Positions 9,253 through 17,241 of a stretch of 64,000 nt of DNA are shown here, one piece after another (positions within the stretch are counted from its first letter, which is position 1; each line of letters opens with the position of its first letter). The notes beneath the pieces were generated by a model. It did not search any database. It saw only the letters and a list, made by a program, of their open reading frames with translations, and had not been told where the DNA came from. Source of the stretch: CAWGLW01 sp963823525 (GTDB lineage: Bacteria; Pseudomonadota; Gammaproteobacteria; Steroidobacterales; Steroidobacteraceae); the NCBI GenBank assembly GCA_963823525.1, contig CAWGLW010000004.1, forward strand, positions 124,001 to 188,000, read 5' to 3'. The position numbers and the translations under genes are program-made.

Positions 9253-9372
9253 TCAGAGCGACAGCGTCACGCGCACCTGCCGCGGGTCTTCCGGGTCGGT
9301 CTCGATATCGAAGCCTAAGGACTTCGCAAGACCCTGCATTCGCTTGTTCTCCGGCAGTGTCGAGCCCACCAT
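9253..9372 (-). pseudogene. Relic of the C-terminal GNAT acetyltransferase domain
   Basis: The minus strand reads HMVGSTLPENKRMQGLAKSL then GFDIETDPEDPRQVRVTLSL followed by a stop. This is the ending typical of GNAT domains, especially those at the C-terminus of the Pat-type acyl-CoA synthetase/acetyltransferase fusions (consensus N..M..LA..LGF....DP.DP..VR..L.L). Nothing upstream in the same frame resembles the rest of the domain or the synthetase, so only about 40 codons remain. It lies between the ATPase gene and the tRNA-fMet repeats, in a block that looks assembled from decayed pieces. Confidence 0.62.
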
Positions 9373-9764
9373 GTGGCTGAACCCCCGATCCGTGCGTCGT
9401 CCAACGCAGAAGTGTTGATCCCGCAAATTGCCGACCGATATCAAAAACCAGCGGGCGATCTGGCAAGAACGCTGCACAAGACTGACGCAGACCGGGCGCG
9501 ACCGGAGCTTAGCCGGATTCCAGGGCCGCTAAAGGTCGTACCATCTGATAACCAGATTGAGCTGTACAACCAGACAGGCCGCCTGGAGGCAGCCCTTCTG
9601 CGTGCTGTCGGAGCAAGGTCGACAGCAGGTAATTATGGTAGCGGGGGCAGGATTGACCGTTCGCCGAAGCTCACGTTTGTCGGCCGACTACGTCGGCCTC
9701 GGTACAAACCTGCGCCGCTTCGCGGCTTCGCAGGTTCAAACCTTCACCATCGCCAAACGAAAAC

Positions 9765-9783
9765 GGGCCCCACAAGGGGGCCC
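9765..9783 (-). terminator. Terminator hairpin in repeat unit A
   Basis: GGGCCCC, loop ACAAG, GGGGCCC, with a T-rich run on the minus strand just downstream (GTTTTCGTTT). It is the duplicate of the tRNA-fMet terminator 158 bp away. Confidence 0.7.
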
Positions 9784-9909
9784 ATTCTTCGTTTGGTAGC
9801 GGGGGCAGGATTGACCGTTCGCGGCCGCTCACGTTTGTCGGCCGACTACGTCGGCCTCGGTACAAACCTGCGCCGCTTCGCGGCTTCGCAGGTTCAAACC
9901 TTCACCATC

Positions 9910-9945
9910 GCCAAACGAAAACGGGCCCCACAAGGGGGCCCATTC
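9910..9945 (-). terminator. Rho-independent terminator of tRNA-fMet
   Basis: Just 3' of the tRNA on the minus strand, a 7-bp GC stem (9923-9929 with 9935-9941, loop of five) is followed by GTTTTCGTTT. Flanking AACGAA/TTCGTT extends the stem with interruptions. Confidence 0.8.
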
Positions 9946-9951
9946 TTCGTT

Positions 9952-10028
9952 TGGTAGCGGGGGCAGGATTTGAACCTGCGACCTTCGGGTTATGAGCCCG
10001 ACGAGCTGCCAGACTGCTCCACCCCGCA
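9952..10028 (-). tRNA. Initiator tRNA-fMet (CAU)
   Basis: 77 nt with encoded CCA. The anticodon CAU is at 9992-9994 (plus strand ATG), in a loop CTCATAA closed by three consecutive G-C pairs (GGG/CCC), the hallmark of initiator tRNA. The acceptor stem has six Watson-Crick pairs (G2-C71 to G7-C66), while position 1 and position 72 are both U and cannot pair; an unpaired 1:72 is the determinant for formylation and exclusion from elongation. E. coli uses C1/A72, so U1/U72 is a variant. The T-arm is GCAGG-TTCAAAT-CCTGC. The 3' end is duplicated twice downstream. Confidence 0.96.
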
Positions 10029-10142
10029 ATCGAGCCGCCTACTATACCGGCAAGATTGCCCTTTATCAATCCTCTGAGATCCAGCCCGGTCCGACATGGC
10101 TTCCCCTGCCATGCCGCTCGCCCCCATCGGCCACCATGCTTG

Positions 10143-10511
10143 TCAGCCGCCGAACGGGTCCCAGGATCCCTGCGTTTGCTGTGAAAGCCCAACGTCCCGA
10201 CGAACCGACTCGTTCTGGGTCTCGAGCTGTTCAAGTTGCATCCGGGTATAGCAGTAGGTCTTCGCAAACCGTGTTCCGGTCACTTTCTGCGCCCGGCAGT
10301 ACACTGTCTCTCCGTCGCGCGTCTTCTTTCTGTAGCCATTCGGTGGCTTGTACTCCGGTTTCGCATCTCGCAGCGTGGCTGTGGTTTCGACGGCAGCAGA
10401 CTCGGCCTTGCCGTCACTGTCCTGTCCGGCCGCCTTATCGGAGACAGTATCAGCTCGCGCACTGGACAGAGCGAGCGACAAAACAAAAAGAAGAAGAAAC
10501 GAGTTGCGCAT
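10143..10511 (-). CDS. Small exported protein, paralogue of the one at 10870-11232
   Basis: 122 residues from the ATG at 10511, which puts a clear signal peptide first (MRNSFLLLFVLSLALSSARA, cleavage likely after ARA or ADT). A polar Ala/Asp/Glu linker follows, then a conserved block: YKPPNGYRKKTRDGETVYCR, KVTGTRFAKTYCYTRMQLEQ and a short tail rich in Gln. Two cysteines (in VYCR and TYCYT) are retained in the paralogue and could form a disulfide in the periplasm. The block resembles small secreted proteins of Xanthomonadales with the pattern C(K/R)....TG(S/T)R......C; no function is established. It lies between tRNA-fMet and the nuo operon, in nuo orientation. Confidence 0.72.
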   Translation of the reverse strand: MRNSFLLLFVLSLALSSARADTVSDKAAGQDSDGKAESAAVETTATLRDAKPEYKPPNGYRKKTRDGETVYCRAQKVTGTRFAKTYCYTRMQLEQLETQNESVRRDVGLSQQTQGSWDPFGG

Positions 10512-10869
10512 GAGAAAGAACCTGCAGTTTTGCACCGGTCTCGGCCTGAATGTTCATAGGTTCGCGTAACGAGCCGATGAAGACAAGCCTCATCAGCACG
10601 GAACCTGTCAGATATGCAATGGATGATCGACTTGATCGATGCCGCGAGCACGGGCCGTCCGCATCCGCCATCAACCGCAGGCCGGCAATATCACCGGGCG
10701 ATAGCTCATGTAGATCAGGCTGGCGAAGTGACCAGGAGAGACAGTCAACCTGCCGATCGCGTCACCTTCGATACCCGAACGGACTCGTTTCAATCGCAGC
10801 GATCTGCACCGCTGATCCGTGTGAGGTCTTTGGCCGGTGGCTCACGATCGATTGAGGTCAGCGCATCGG
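10512..10869. other. Gap between the two small exported-protein genes
   Basis: No gene seen. The minus strand just upstream of 10511 should hold the promoter and ribosome site of the first small gene; no strong sigma-70 match could be placed. No repeat links this gap with the region upstream of the paralogue. Confidence 0.3.
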
Positions 10870-11232
10870 TCAGCCACCGTTCGGTGCAGGCCCCTGTTGC
10901 TGCGAAATTGCAACATTTCTTCGCACCAGCTCATTTTGCTCTTCAAGCTGTTCGAGTTGCATCTGCGTGTAGCAGAAGGTCTTCGCGAATCGGGTTCCAA
11001 TCACTTTCTGCGGACGGCAATACACGGTCTTTCCGTTGGTCGTCTTTTTCTTGAAGCCCTTCGGCGGCTTGTACTCGGGTTCCGCCTCGCTCGGCGCCGC
11101 GCTCGATTCCACGGCGGCCGTCTCGGCCTTCTGATCGACGTCCTTGCTGCCCCCCTTCTCCACCGCTGTCTCAGCTCGTATGGCGCTGGCGGCTAGCGCC
11201 AAAGCAACAAGCAGGAAAATCGATTTTCTCAT
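10870..11232 (-). CDS. Small exported protein, paralogue of the one at 10143-10511
   Basis: 120 residues from the ATG at 11232; the longer reading upstream lacks a signal sequence and is not favoured. The signal peptide is MRKSIFLLVALALAASAIRA. The mature part shares YKPPKGFKKKTTNGKTVYCR, QKVIGTRFAKTFCYTQMQLE and QLEEQNELVRR with its neighbour, including both cysteines. The two genes are in tandem in the same direction, so a local duplication is the likely origin, and divergence in the acidic linker suggests it is not recent. Function unknown; periplasmic location is inferred from the signal peptide. Confidence 0.75.
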   Translation of the reverse strand: MRKSIFLLVALALAASAIRAETAVEKGGSKDVDQKAETAAVESSAAPSEAEPEYKPPKGFKKKTTNGKTVYCRPQKVIGTRFAKTFCYTQMQLEQLEEQNELVRRNVAISQQQGPAPNGG

Positions 11233-11396
11233 CGCCGGATACCTCAGGCTGTGCGCAGGCCTCGGCCTGGCTGCAAAACCGGATCTCGCAACGCGCTTTG
11301 ATAGACAAGGTGATCGTATCCAGATCAACTCGCACGCTTCGAGTGCCGGTCTCCCGAATCGAACCTTAACCTCGCGCCTCCGGTCTGGTAAACACT

Positions 11397-12845
11397 TCAG
11401 CTCAGCACCCGCGCACACACTGCGAGCAGCAGCCCGGGGAACAGCCCCAGCACCAACACCGCGAGACCATTCAGGCTGAGCGTAACCTTCAATGTGCCGC
11501 CGCCCTGCAGCGGCTGCGACTCGACGGGTTCGTCAAAGTACATCAGCTTGATCACGCGCAAATAGTAGTAGGCGCCGATCACGGACAACACGACGGCAAC
11601 GATCGCGAGCCACAGGTGCCCACCGTCCAGCACCGACTGGATGACCCCCAGCTTGGCCCAGAAGCCGACGAACGGGGGAATACCCGCCATGCTGAACATC
11701 AGCATCAGCATGATGGCCGCGAACCAGGGACTGCGCGCGTTCAAGCCCTTGAAATCGTCGAGCGAATCGGCTTCGAATCCCTTGCGCGACAAAAGGATAA
11801 TCATGCCGAACGCCCCCACCGACATGATGACATACGTGATCGTGTAGTAGAGGGCTGCCTCGTAGCCCTGCACCGTCCCGGCAAGAATGCCCAGCAATAT
11901 GAATCCGACATGCGAGATCGTTGAATACGCCAGCATGCGCTTGATGTTGGGCTGCGCGATGGCCACCACATTACCGAGCGTCATCGACAGGACCGATATC
12001 ACGATCAGCATGTCCTGCCAGGCTGGCTGCAGCGTGGCAAGGCCTTCGGCCAGCAGCCGATACGCCAACGCAAACGAAGCAAGCTTCGGCGCGGAACTCA
12101 GAAACAAGGTCACCGGCGTCGGCGCCCCCTGATAGACGTCGGGAACCCACATATGGAATGGCACTGCGCCAAACTTGAACGCAATCCCGACGATCATGAA
12201 CGCCAGTGCGAACAACAGACCGATCTGCGCCGGCCCACCGAGTCGCGTTGCGCTCTCGCCAATCGGGCCAAGTTCGAGTGAACCGGTCACACCGTAGAGG
12301 ATGGACATGCCAAACAACAAGGCACCGGACGCGATGGACCCAAGCACGAAGTACTTGATTGCCGCTTCTGCTGCGTCGCCGGAATCCCGGTCGAACGCGA
12401 CCATCGCGTACATCGACAGCGCAAGCAGTTCCACGCCGAGGTAAAGCGTCACGAGGCTGTTTGCGGAGACCAGCACCATGATGCCGAGCAAGGCAAAAAG
12501 TCCAAGCACGAAATACTCGCCCTTGAGCAAGCCACGCTGCTTGAGGTAGTCGTACGAATACAGGAACGCCAGCGCGACGGCTGCGTAAGCGCACAGTTTC
12601 AGCAAGCCGCCGACAGGATCTGACACGTAGCTTCCGTGCCATCCCACGGTTCGCGCCTCTACACCGGTTGCTACCGTAACCCACGCGGCCCCGGCCAACG
12701 TCGCCAGTGACAGACCCAGGGTCACCCAGCGCGCATCATCCGGGATGAACAGATCGACCAGCAGCACGACACAGACGGCCGTCAGCATGAAGATCTCCGG
12801 CGCCGCCAGCATGAGGTCGAGGTGTGTTATCGATGCCGGGTTCAT
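11397..12845 (-). CDS. nuoN: NADH-quinone oxidoreductase subunit N
   Basis: 482 residues, hydrophobic throughout, with about 14 membrane helices. It is one of the three antiporter-like subunits of the membrane arm of complex I, each thought to move protons. The family core is clear: a Lys- and His-bearing central segment (KFGAVPFHMWVPDVYQGAPT near residue 222 on) and YSTISHVGFILLG. It is the last gene of the nuo operon, 3 nt after the nuoM stop. No obvious hairpin terminator was found in the 164 bp that follow it. Confidence 0.96.
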   Translation of the reverse strand: MNPASITHLDLMLAAPEIFMLTAVCVVLLVDLFIPDDARWVTLGLSLATLAGAAWVTVATGVEARTVGWHGSYVSDPVGGLLKLCAYAAVALAFLYSYDYLKQRGLLKGEYFVLGLFALLGIMVLVSANSLVTLYLGVELLALSMYAMVAFDRDSGDAAEAAIKYFVLGSIASGALLFGMSILYGVTGSLELGPIGESATRLGGPAQIGLLFALAFMIVGIAFKFGAVPFHMWVPDVYQGAPTPVTLFLSSAPKLASFALAYRLLAEGLATLQPAWQDMLIVISVLSMTLGNVVAIAQPNIKRMLAYSTISHVGFILLGILAGTVQGYEAALYYTITYVIMSVGAFGMIILLSRKGFEADSLDDFKGLNARSPWFAAIMLMLMFSMAGIPPFVGFWAKLGVIQSVLDGGHLWLAIVAVVLSVIGAYYYLRVIKLMYFDEPVESQPLQGGGTLKVTLSLNGLAVLVLGLFPGLLLAVCARVLS

Positions 12846-12848
12846 TTG

Positions 12849-14369
12849 CTAGATCTTCGTTGTCATCATTTGCTGTACCAGGTGCTCGATCGTTGGCCGC
12901 ATCACGTCGAGCAACGGCGCGGGCCACAGTCCAAGCAGCAGCACGGCCACGGCCAGTACACCGAGCACGAGGAACTCGCGCGAATTCAGGTCCTGCAAAG
13001 CCGCCACCCGGTCGTTCGCTACAGCACCGAAAACGACCCGTTTGACCAGCCAGAGCGTATAGGCAGCGCCCAGGACCAGTGTCGTAGCTGCGAGGAAGGC
13101 ATACCAGAAACTCGCCCGGAAGCTCGCAAGGATGACGAGGAATTCGCCCACGAAACCGGACGTGCCCGGCAGACCGGCATTGGCCATCGCAAACAGGACC
13201 ATGAAGGCCGCAAAGACCGGCATCGTATTGACCACACCGCCGTAGTCGGCAATCGCCCGACTGTGCACGCGGTCATACAGAACCCCGATGCAGAAAAACA
13301 GCGCACCGGATATCAGGCCATGGGAAATCATCTGCACCATGGCACCGTCCAGACCCATCGCAGCCCCGGTTAACTGCCCGGAGTTCTGCAGAATCTGGAA
13401 CCCGGCGAAAGCGCCCAGTGTCACGAAACCCATGTGAGCGATCGACGAATAAGCGATCAGCTTCTTCATATCCTGCTGTGCCAGCGCCACGAAGCCGATG
13501 TAGACGACTGCGATCAGCGACAGCGCGATGACCAGCCAGTCCAGCTCACGACTGCCATCCGGCGTGATCGGCAGGCTGAATCTCAGGAATCCGTAGCCGC
13601 CCATTTTCAACATGATCGCCGCGAGGATCACCGAGCCGCCCGTGGGCGCCTCGACGTGCGCATCGGGCAACCAGGTGTGCACGGGCCACATCGGGACCTT
13701 CACGGCGAAGGCCAGCATGAAAGCGATGAATATCAGGACCTGTTCATGCAGGCTCAGTGGCATCGCCTGCAGGTCGGCGATCGCGTAGCTGCCACCCTCC
13801 AGGTACAGGTAGATCAGGGCGATCAGCATCGCTACGGAACCGAGGAACGTATAGAGGAAGAACTTAACCGTGGCGTAGACGCGCCGTGGGCCGCCCCAGA
13901 TGCCGATAATCACGAACATCGGGATCAGCATGGCTTCCCAGAGCACGTAGAACAGCATCGCATCGAGCGCGGCGAACACGCCGATCATCAGGCCTTCGAG
14001 GATCAGGAATGCCGCGAGGTACTGCAGCGCCCGCCGCTGGATCACGGTCCAGCCAGCCACCACCACGAGCGGCGTGATAAACGCGGTCAGCACGATCAGC
14101 GGCATCGAGATGCCGTCCACACCGAGGTGGTACCAGGCGTTAAATGTACCGATCCAGGGCTGCCGTTCGACAAACTGCATCGCCGCGGTCGTCGTATCGA
14201 AACGGTTCCACAGGATGACGCTGATCGCAAAAGTTGCCAGCGAGGCCAGCAGGGCGAGCCAGCGCCCTGCAGCCGCTCCCTTCTCACCCATGACGAGCAG
14301 GAGCAGGCCCGTGACGATCGGCAGCCAGATCAACGCGCTGAGAATGGGCCAGTCCATCGTCATGGTCAT
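12849..14369 (-). CDS. nuoM: NADH-quinone oxidoreductase subunit M
   Basis: 506 residues from the ATG at 14369, which overlaps the nuoL stop as ATGA; an upstream ATG at 14384 would extend it by five codons into nuoL and is less likely. Antiporter-like subunit of complex I. Landmarks are the conserved helix-5 Glu region (LFYVLWEAMLIPMFVIIGIW), KVPMWPVHTWLPDAHVEAPT with the Lys and His of the proton path, and YSSIAHMGFVTLG. Length is normal for the family. Confidence 0.96.
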   Translation of the reverse strand: MTMTMDWPILSALIWLPIVTGLLLLVMGEKGAAAGRWLALLASLATFAISVILWNRFDTTTAAMQFVERQPWIGTFNAWYHLGVDGISMPLIVLTAFITPLVVVAGWTVIQRRALQYLAAFLILEGLMIGVFAALDAMLFYVLWEAMLIPMFVIIGIWGGPRRVYATVKFFLYTFLGSVAMLIALIYLYLEGGSYAIADLQAMPLSLHEQVLIFIAFMLAFAVKVPMWPVHTWLPDAHVEAPTGGSVILAAIMLKMGGYGFLRFSLPITPDGSRELDWLVIALSLIAVVYIGFVALAQQDMKKLIAYSSIAHMGFVTLGAFAGFQILQNSGQLTGAAMGLDGAMVQMISHGLISGALFFCIGVLYDRVHSRAIADYGGVVNTMPVFAAFMVLFAMANAGLPGTSGFVGEFLVILASFRASFWYAFLAATTLVLGAAYTLWLVKRVVFGAVANDRVAALQDLNSREFLVLGVLAVAVLLLGLWPAPLLDVMRPTIEHLVQQMMTTKI

Positions 14370-16315
14370 CGCCAGATCAGCCACGCGAGCAGCGCCGCAA
14401 GCCCGATAATCGTCACGAAAGCGTAGTGATAGAGGTAACCGCTTTGCAGCGCGCGGGCGGCATTGGCCACCCAGCCGACCAGTCGGGCGGTGCCATTGAC
14501 GGCTGCGCCATCGATCAGGGTGACGTCACCGACGCGCCAGAGCACATTGCCGATTCCGCGGCTGCCCGCGGCGAGCACCTTCTGGTTAAAGGCATCAAAG
14601 TAATAGTTGTTCTGCAGCACCTTGTAGATGGGCGAAAGCGCCTCGCGAAGCTGACCGGCCAGGGCCGGCCGCTTCAGGTACAGGTACCAGGCACAAAAGA
14701 CCCCCGCGGCGTCCAGCCAGACAGCCGGCGAGTTCAGCCCATGCAGCAGGAAAGCCGCGGGTCCGTGGAACTCCTCGCCGAGATGGGCGAGCACATCATG
14801 CTGCGGCAGCACGAAGATCGCGTCACCGAAGAAATCGCCGAACAGCAGTGGCCCGATCGTGAACCAGCCGATGATGAATGAAGGAATTGCGAGCAGCACC
14901 AGCGGCAATGTCACCACCCAGGGGCTCTCGTGAAGGTGTTCCCGCGTGTGCTCATCCATGCGTTCTTCGCCGTGGAACGTCATGAACACCAGCCGGAACG
15001 TGTAGAGCGCCGTGATGAACACGCCGATCAGGGCGCAGGCATAGGCGTAGGTGGCTGCCGGCAGGTGCGAGGCATGCACGGCCTCGATCAGCGCGTCCTT
15101 GGAGAAGAACCCTGAGAAACCCGGGAACCCGATCAGCGCCAGGGATCCGATCAGCGCCGTCCAGTAGGTGATCGGCAGGTACTTCCTGAGCCCGCCCATC
15201 TTGCGCATGTCCTGCTCGTGATGCATCGCGATGATCACCGAGCCCGCGGCGAGGAACAGCAGCGCCTTGAAGAACGCGTGGGTCATCAGGTGGAAGATCG
15301 CGCCCGCGTACGCCGAGACCCCGAGCGCGACGGTCATGTAGCCAAGCTGTGACAAGGTCGAGTAGGCCACGACCCGCTTGATGTCGTTATTGACGATACC
15401 GAGCAGGCCCATGAACAGGGCCGTCGTCGCACCGATCACGAGCACAAAACTGAGCGCCGTCTCGGAGAGCTCGAACAAGGGCGACATGCGCGCGACCATG
15501 AAAATGCCGGCCGTCACCATGGTTGCGGCGTGGATCAGCGCCGAAATCGGAGTCGGGCCTTCCATCGAGTCCGGCAACCAGACGTGCAGCGGCACCTGTG
15601 CGGACTTGCCCATCGCTCCGATGAACAGGCAGATGCAGATGACCGTCACCGCGGACCACGAGACGCCCGGAAGCAGCTCGAAATGCGCCGCCGCAATCGA
15701 ATCGGCCTGACCGAAGATCTCAGCGTAATGCAGGGAGCCGGTCAGGTAGACGATGCCGGCGATGCCGAGCAAGAACCCGAAATCACCCACCCGGTTGACG
15801 AGGAAGGCCTTGAGGTTCGCTGCGATCGCGGTCGGCTTCGTGTACCAGAAGCCGATCAACAGGTACGAAACCAGTCCGACCGCTTCCCAGCCAAAGAACA
15901 GCTGAAGCAGGTTGTTCGACATGACCAGCATCAGCATCGCGAAAGTAAACAGCGATATGTAGCTGAAGAACCGGGTATAGCCCGGGTCGTCGTGCATGTA
16001 GCCAATCGTGTAGACGTGCACCATCAGCGAGACGAAGGTCACCACGACCATCATCAGCGCAGTGAGGCGATCGACGAGGAAGCCGATCTCCATGCGAATG
16101 CCGTCGCTGACGAGCCAGGTGTAGACCGGGCCATCGAAGACCGGCGCTCCGTGCAGCGAGTCCCAGAGAACCTTGATCGACAAGGCACAGGAAATCGCCA
16201 CCGCGGCGATCGTCAGCGTGTGCGTGGCCGCTCGCCCGATACGCCGGCCAAAAAAGCCGGCAATGACCGAGGCCACGAGCGGCACAAGCACAATGCTCAG
16301 CAGTATCCTCTCCAC
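14366..16315 (-). CDS. nuoL: NADH-quinone oxidoreductase subunit L
   Basis: 649 residues, the largest antiporter-like subunit, at the distal end of the membrane arm. It has LLQLFFGWEAVGLVSYLLIG (helix-5 Glu), KSAQVPLHVWLPDSMEGPTP, and YSTLSQLGYMTVALG. The C-terminal part carries the extended region that forms the long lateral helix in known structures. It begins 3 nt after the nuoK stop and overlaps nuoM by 4 nt, as expected within this operon. Confidence 0.97.
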   Translation of the reverse strand: MERILLSIVLVPLVASVIAGFFGRRIGRAATHTLTIAAVAISCALSIKVLWDSLHGAPVFDGPVYTWLVSDGIRMEIGFLVDRLTALMMVVVTFVSLMVHVYTIGYMHDDPGYTRFFSYISLFTFAMLMLVMSNNLLQLFFGWEAVGLVSYLLIGFWYTKPTAIAANLKAFLVNRVGDFGFLLGIAGIVYLTGSLHYAEIFGQADSIAAAHFELLPGVSWSAVTVICICLFIGAMGKSAQVPLHVWLPDSMEGPTPISALIHAATMVTAGIFMVARMSPLFELSETALSFVLVIGATTALFMGLLGIVNNDIKRVVAYSTLSQLGYMTVALGVSAYAGAIFHLMTHAFFKALLFLAAGSVIIAMHHEQDMRKMGGLRKYLPITYWTALIGSLALIGFPGFSGFFSKDALIEAVHASHLPAATYAYACALIGVFITALYTFRLVFMTFHGEERMDEHTREHLHESPWVVTLPLVLLAIPSFIIGWFTIGPLLFGDFFGDAIFVLPQHDVLAHLGEEFHGPAAFLLHGLNSPAVWLDAAGVFCAWYLYLKRPALAGQLREALSPIYKVLQNNYYFDAFNQKVLAAGSRGIGNVLWRVGDVTLIDGAAVNGTARLVGWVANAARALQSGYLYHYAFVTIIGLAALLAWLIWR

Positions 16316-16318
16316 GGC

Positions 16319-16624
16319 TCAGCCCCTCAACGCGTCGAGATCGTCGACGTCGATACTGCGGCGCCGGCGGAACAGCACCACGAGGATGGCCAGCCCGATC
16401 GCCGCCTCGGCGGCCGCGACCGTCAGGATAAAGAACACAAAAACCTGGCCCGCAAGGTCGTCGAGGTAATAAGAGAAGGCCACGAAATTAAAGTTCACCG
16501 AGAGCAGCATCAGTTCGATGCACATCAGCAACAGCAGGACGTTTCGGCGATTGATGAAGATCCCGGCCACGCTGAGGCTGAACAGGATCCCGGAGAGCAA
16601 CAGCACGTGAGACAGGGGAATCAC
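16319..16624 (-). CDS. nuoK: NADH-quinone oxidoreductase subunit K
   Basis: 101 residues with three membrane helices, the MrpC-like subunit of complex I. The two buried glutamates lie in LLLMCIELMLLSVNFNFV and in TVAAAEAAIGLAILV. The start is a GTG at 16624 that overlaps the nuoJ stop as GTGA; no ATG is available nearby in frame. Confidence 0.95.
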   Translation of the reverse strand: MIPLSHVLLLSGILFSLSVAGIFINRRNVLLLLMCIELMLLSVNFNFVAFSYYLDDLAGQVFVFFILTVAAAEAAIGLAILVVLFRRRRSIDVDDLDALRG

Positions 16625-17226
16625 TGCCCCTCCTCCGCATCCATCTGCACGATACGCACCCGGTCCTTCGCCTTGACCGCCACTTGCCGGCTGATGTTCT
16701 GCACCTTATGGCCCGGTCGCTTGCGCATGGTCAGCGTGATGGCCGCGACGATCGCGACCAGCAGGATGACCGCGGCCACCTCGAACGGAAACAGGTGCTC
16801 GGTATAGAGCAGGTGACCGAGTTCGGCCGTGTTCGAGTAGCCCTGCGGCTTCGGCGCCGGCGCAGCGAATGTCGAGTCGAAGCCCAGGTTTCGCGCCCAG
16901 GTGACGACCGCAATTTCGATGACGACCAGCGTCGCGATCAATGCGCCGAGTGGAGCGTAACGCGTGAAGCCACGGCGAATCTGCTCGACGTCAATATCCA
17001 GCATCATCACGACGAACAGCCACAGCACCATCACCGCACCGACGTAGACCACGATCAGCGTAATCGCCAGGAATTCCGCCTCTAACAACAGCCAGATCAC
17101 CGCGCTGTTGACGAACGCGAACACCAGCAACAGCGCGCAGTGCACCGGGTTCCGGGCCGTGATGACGCCAACGGCCGAGGCGACCAGGATGGCGGCAAAG
17201 ACGTAGAAAAGAATATTGACGATCAT
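16621..17226 (-). CDS. nuoJ: NADH-quinone oxidoreductase subunit J
   Basis: 201 residues, five membrane helices followed by a cytoplasmic, charged tail. The signature segment ITLIVVYVGAVMVLWLFVVM is the helix with the pi-bulge important for coupling. It starts 15 nt after the nuoI stop and its stop overlaps the nuoK start. Family length and position in the operon both fit. Confidence 0.95.
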   Translation of the reverse strand: MIVNILFYVFAAILVASAVGVITARNPVHCALLLVFAFVNSAVIWLLLEAEFLAITLIVVYVGAVMVLWLFVVMMLDIDVEQIRRGFTRYAPLGALIATLVVIEIAVVTWARNLGFDSTFAAPAPKPQGYSNTAELGHLLYTEHLFPFEVAAVILLVAIVAAITLTMRKRPGHKVQNISRQVAVKAKDRVRIVQMDAEEGQ

Positions 17227-17241
17227 TCGCGTGATCTTCCG

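Larger units (their letters stand above)
9636..9951 (-). repeat. Two tandem 158-bp units derived from the 3' end and downstream flank of tRNA-fMet
   Basis: Unit A is 9636-9793 and unit B is 9794-9951; the intact tRNA gene starts at exactly the next 158-bp step (9952). Each unit begins with the same 19 bases as the tRNA 3' end (TGGTAGCGGGGGCAGGATT on the plus strand, including the CCA complement), then diverges from the tRNA body. The remaining 139 bp is near-identical between units (three visible differences around 9665-9670) and contains a GGCCGAC/GTCGGCC hairpin, an AACCTGCG/CGCAGGTT hairpin and a terminator. The units are either leftovers of a tandem tRNA array or a recombination product at the tRNA 3' end. 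Confidence 0.93.

Noticed and set aside
9636..9951. CRISPR-like array in the tandem repeat
   Set aside because: The units are 158 bp, repeat head to tail without spacers, and are derived from a tRNA end and terminator.
9829..10029. Protein-coding reading across the tRNA and repeats
   Set aside because: Open frames here arise from tRNA and hairpin sequence; the same peptide appears in each repeat unit and runs through the tRNA itself.
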